This document shows positions 60,878-64,000 of a stretch of DNA of 64,000 nt, piece after piece. This stretch comes from Brachypterus glaber (lineage: Eukaryota; Arthropoda; Insecta; Coleoptera; Kateretidae): assembly GCA_958510825.1 (NCBI GenBank), contig OY294049.1:34748774-34812773 (forward strand). Direction: 5' to 3'. The notes beneath the pieces were generated by a model. The model did no database searches, was not told the DNA's origin, and saw only the letters and a program-made list of their open reading frames with translations. Position 1 is the first letter of the stretch, and each line of letters begins with the position of its first letter. Made by a program: the position numbers and the translations under genes.

Positions 60878-61348
60878 TATAGTGTTATATTATTTTATTA
60901 AAAAAATAAAAAGTTTTATATGCGCATAATAGTTCTAATAGTAGAATGTACCATTAGTCCAATAATAAAATGGCACATTGGGTTACTAACCATTTTAAAA
61001 CTGTTGTATTATTTTTTTGTACAGTTTTTAAAACGAAAGTTGAAATTCGTCTTCCAAAAAAGTCTTCCAAATATAATGTCTTCCAAAAATGTAGTTTTAA
61101 AAATTATTTATGGTAGTATCTAAGCGCCATTTAGAAAAATGTCTATAAATTTAGAAGTTCAAATAAATGTGTTTAAATCAGTATTTTGTTGTTATTCCAT
61201 TTATTAATAAGATTTTTAAAACAATACCTCTAAACTTTTTTTTTTGTTTTTTTTTTTAATAATGAAATAATTATTAAAAATTATAAATAGATCAAACTAA
61301 AAAGTAATTTATTTAATCAAGAAAATATAAAAATTATTTAAAAGTATT

Positions 61349-61785
61349 TTTCTATTTTGCGACTCTTAGAAGCTCATAATCACAGGCATTTTGCGTGTTC
61401 TTATAGGCCCATAAGAGGGCTCTTTTACAAAATTTTGTGTTTGGGTTATTTTTTACCGTGTTAAAATTGTAGACTGGTTAATTGCAGTGAAAAAAGAAGA
61501 GATGACTGTAAAATATATCAAAATATCATTTGTTCTTAGAATTTTAAACATAGTGTAAACTGTAATGCCGACCCAAAACAAAAATCCCTAAATCAGTCAT
61601 CAATTTAAATGTAAGTTTTTTAAATTTTAGAGCAAAATAGAAAAAAATTTATAAAGCACTCGTTTCATAACACGTTTTTAGAGCACTAGTACTTTAGAAA
61701 ACTCGCCGCAAGCGGCTCGTTTTCTAAACTTTTACTCGTGCGCTAAAAACGTATGTTATGAAAAAAGTAGTACTTTAATATACTA
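61349..61785. repeat. TAGTATAAAGCAC-type repeat between Gad1 and Fah
   Basis: Direct copy of 41858-42393 lacking about 100 bases after CCATAAGAGG. Both share the palindrome GCCGCAAGCGGC. Confidence 0.75.
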
Positions 61786-61840
61786 TTAAAAACTTCAATT
61801 TTTTTTAGTTTAATTCTGGATATTTTTTATTTTTGAGTTA

Positions 61841-61935
61841 GGGAACGTTCAAGCATTACGTAACGCAACATTTGGCAATTTTTGACACCCACCCACCCCC
61901 ATGTAACGCGGCGTAACAATTTCAAGACCCGTAAA
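61841..61935. mobile_element. GGGAACGTTC-family solo end
   Basis: One arm only, GGGAACGTTCAAGCATTACG followed by a C-rich stretch and GTAACGCGGCGTAACA, preceded by TTA. The same arm in reverse lies at 28345-28430. No partner end is found nearby. Confidence 0.65.
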
Positions 61936-62195
61936 TAATATAAAAGAGGGTAAAAAGGAAGAAGATATAGGATAAATTTGTAACATCGACAACTCTGCCT
62001 GCATAAATTAAATAAGAATTTTTCTTCTTTGGATAAACACCTGCATAAGTTAATTAAACAGTTATAACCAGATTTCCTAGATTTTTAATTTATTTAAATA
62101 CGTAATTTATATAAACAATTTAAATGATATTCAGAAAAACAAACCAAGATAACAAAACCTTGATCACGCCAGTACAGTTTTATGTTTAATTAAAA

Positions 62196-62279
62196 ATGAA
62201 GTGTTTTATAACTTATCCAAAATACTGCGATTTTCCAATTGAAAATCTTCCATATGGAGTGTTTTCCACGAAAAATAAG
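62196..62279 (+). CDS. Fah: Fah coding exon 1
   Basis: Encodes MKCFITYPKYCDFPIENLPY then GVFSTKNK, 28 residues, phase 0. The donor reads GTAAAA. FPIENLPYGVFST is diagnostic of fumarylacetoacetase. Confidence 0.92.
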
Positions 62280-63698
62280 GTAAAAAATACATTAATTTAA
62301 ATTTAATATTTATAATCTCATTTTTATTTTATCTTAAATATCCATGAGTGGGATTTTACTATAGTATAATTTCAAAATATTTTAATTGATAAATCTAATA
62401 ATGCTGATAAAACACATATCTTTTAAGATATTTATTAAACTGTTTTATACAGGTTTTTATTATTATTTAACCTAATAGTTAGATAGCATTATTATGTAGC
62501 AAAAAAAACATAGTTAAAATAAATCTATATATAAAACACGACATGTGCTGCCATCTTTTTAGTATTTCAGTCTTTATATGCACGCGTTTTTTAGTTAACT
62601 GTAATGCAATCTAAAATTTACCATTGGGATATCCCTGGGCCTTCGCCACAACTATAACAAAAATTTACAATATTTTTTTCTGGTACTTTTGGTTTATATC
62701 GGAAAAAAGTTCCTTGTTAGGGTAGTCCGACGCGTCAATTTTTGATAAAAAAACTAGCGATTAAAAGATTATATTGAGGTCGTTAATATTTTTCTCGCAT
62801 CAAATCAATGAGTCCCAAAAAAAAAACGCCCCGCTATAGCGCGCTACCGAGAATTTTCTTATGTAGGAAGTAGTCCGACTGGACATAAAGAACACATATA
62901 CAAAGTCTCAACGGTAAGGTAATCACAAAAATTCTATTGGGCGTGGGCCCAAGGATTAATACCTACATGATAAAATTTTAAATAAATATTTTTCTGGGGC
63001 TTTTTCAAAGCCCAAGCTGCCGCTCAAACTAAAAAAAATACTTTTTGTTTTAAACTATCCAGAGTAAAAGTAATATAAAAAAAATTAAATTTTAATTCAA
63101 AGTTTTTTTTATCTTTTTTTATTTTGTTTTTTCTAAAAATTTTGTCATTTTTTTTAGCCAACGCACACTATTGGAGCAGCCATAGGCGATTTAATTTTAA
63201 ATCTTAGAGAAATTTCGCATCTGTTTACTGGACCACAATTAAAGGATAAACAACATGTCTTTAGAGAAGTAAATTTAAAAAATTAAGAAAAATATTTTTT
63301 TTACCACCCTAAGGCCCTTTAAAGCCAATTTTCGCGCAGTCTATAGAAATATAATTAAGGTGGTAAAAAAATGTTTTTTTTTTTTGTGTTAAAAACCCAT
63401 ACGTTTTAAAAGAAAATTAATCTGAGTTATATGTTATTTTTAAATCGTATTATCAATAACCTACTGAAAATGACGGGTCTGGGCGGGTATAAATGGTGCA
63501 CAAACCCGTCATTTTCAATAGGGTAATTATTTAATAATAATAATAATATAATTATTAATAACTACAATAATTTTAGGAAACACTGAACAGTTTTATGGCA
63601 TTAGATGAAAGCGCATGGAGAGAAGCTAGAGAAACTATACAAAGTTTACTGTCTGTTGATAATCCTATTTTGCAAAACAATGCTGAATTGAAAACTAA
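62196..63698 (+). CDS. Fah: Fah, fumarylacetoacetase, 5' part (exons 1-3, gene continues past window)
   Basis: Last enzyme of tyrosine and phenylalanine breakdown, cleaving fumarylacetoacetate to fumarate and acetoacetate (EC 3.7.1.2), cytosolic. Exons are 62196-62279, 63158-63268 and 63577-63698 (317 nt, about 105 residues). Visible family marks are DFPIENLPYGVFST, HTIGAAIGDLILNL, HLFTGPQLKD and NSFMALDESAWREARETIQS, which line up in order with the N-terminal domain of vertebrate FAH. The start follows an in-frame TAA at 62187. The catalytic metal-binding domain lies beyond the window. The gene has the same orientation as Gad1, with its start 4.1 kb past the Gad1 stop. Confidence 0.93.
63158..63268 (+). 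CDS. Fah: Fah coding exon 2
   Basis: Follows a long T tract and AG. It encodes 37 residues from PTHTIGAAIGDLILNLREIS to DKQHVFRE, phase 0 at both ends, donor GTAAAT. It forms part of the N-terminal beta-barrel domain of the enzyme. Confidence 0.92.
63459..63524. mobile_element. Mini-MITE ACCC(T)ATTGAAAATGACGGGT in Fah intron 2
   Basis: About 66 bp, ends ACCTACTGAAAATGACGGGT and ACCCGTCATTTTCAATAGGGT. Its right 43 bases are identical to 27614-27656. Confidence 0.72.
63577..63698 (+). CDS. Fah: Fah coding exon 3
   Basis: Follows AATTTTAG. It encodes ETLNSFMALDESAWREARET through NNAELKT plus two bases of a split codon, ending at a GTATGC donor. An uninterrupted read-through would stop after about 12 more codons (TAA at 63736), so splicing to an exon beyond 64000 is inferred from the family. 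Confidence 0.85.
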
Positions 63699-63877
63699 GT
63701 ATGCTCCAACTAATTCTAAAACTTTGACTTTTAATTAATACCTAACAAAAAATTGCGATAAAAAGAAAAAAAAATGTCACCAATAATAAGCAAGCAAAAC
63801 GAAAAGTAATGCCAGATTTTAACTAAGAAAAAACAGATTTTTCAGGGAAATCCTACTTTTTTGTATATTCAGGTCTT

Positions 63878-63956
63878 TTCACGTGCGTAAACAATATTGC
63901 TATTTTGGCAATATCGGCAAAAATAGCAATATTGTCTAAGCACGTGAATATACGTG
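63878..63956. repeat. Hairpin AATATTGCTATTTT, probably in Fah intron 3
   Basis: CACGTGCGTAAACAATATTG and GCTATTTTGG..AAAATAGC form arms that close at AAGCACGTGAATATACG; about 79 bp. Probably a small foldback element. Confidence 0.55.
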
Positions 63957-64000
63957 AATTAGTTATATCTTGATGTATAAAAATTTGTAAACTATTTTAC

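Larger units (their letters stand above)
58876..62195. other. Gad1-Fah intergenic region
   Basis: AT-rich. Contains the MITE at 60746, the repeat at 61349 and the solo end at 61841. Near 60345-60370 a GCGTCGCGACGCGACGC patch stands out and may be a MITE end. A 67-codon open frame at 60920-61123 shows no domain. I see no gene between the two. Confidence 0.6.

Overview
This is AT-rich, intron-dominated animal nuclear DNA, almost certainly from an insect. Two conserved insect metabolic genes are spliced across it with GT-AG introns, and the rest is packed with short inverted-repeat DNA transposons (MITEs), 5'-truncated non-LTR retrotransposons and foldback repeats. The repeat style would fit a beetle, but I cannot fix the order. 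There is no operon, phage or CRISPR content.

Layout. (1) 1-7770: intergenic repeats, including a decayed reverse transcriptase (355-760), MITE clusters (3.8-5.0 kb), a duplicated palindromic block (5.6-6.7 kb) and a 140-bp tandem duplication rich in ACGT and CACGTG just upstream of the first gene. (2) 7796-58070: Gad1, glutamate decarboxylase, complete on the + strand. Ten coding exons join to 1536 nt (511 residues plus stop) over 50.1 kb, so about 97% of the span is intron. Every junction keeps phase and every splice site is GT-AG. Its 5' flank has a TGACGTCA site and a direct repeat of AGGTCA half-sites. Introns 1 (10.7 kb), 2 (21.3 kb) and 6 (10.8 kb) hold most of the mobile DNA. (3) Guests inside Gad1: an intron-containing tRNA-Ile(UAU) gene antisense in intron 8; a Tc1-like element with about 703-bp terminal inverted repeats in intron 2; a possible small nested antisense exon at 36.9-37.1 kb; a fragment of a restriction-like-endonuclease LINE next to a decayed duplicate of the exon 5 boundary in intron 4. 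(4) 58071-62195: Gad1 3' UTR with a poly(A) signal at 58850, then repeat-bearing intergenic DNA. (5) 62196-window end: the first three coding exons of Fah (fumarylacetoacetase) on the + strand; the gene runs off the right edge.

The two genes are both in amino-acid metabolism (glutamate to GABA; last step of tyrosine breakdown), but nothing here shows a functional link. The most informative structures are mobile: at least eight copies or ends of a GGGAACGTTC-ended family, mostly with 3-bp TAA/TTA target duplications; a hAT-like MITE pair with clean 8-bp duplications, one interrupted by another MITE with TAA duplications; and the long-TIR Tc1-like element, itself hit by a LINE tail. I see no convincing new gene system; the strongest unusual items are listed as findings.
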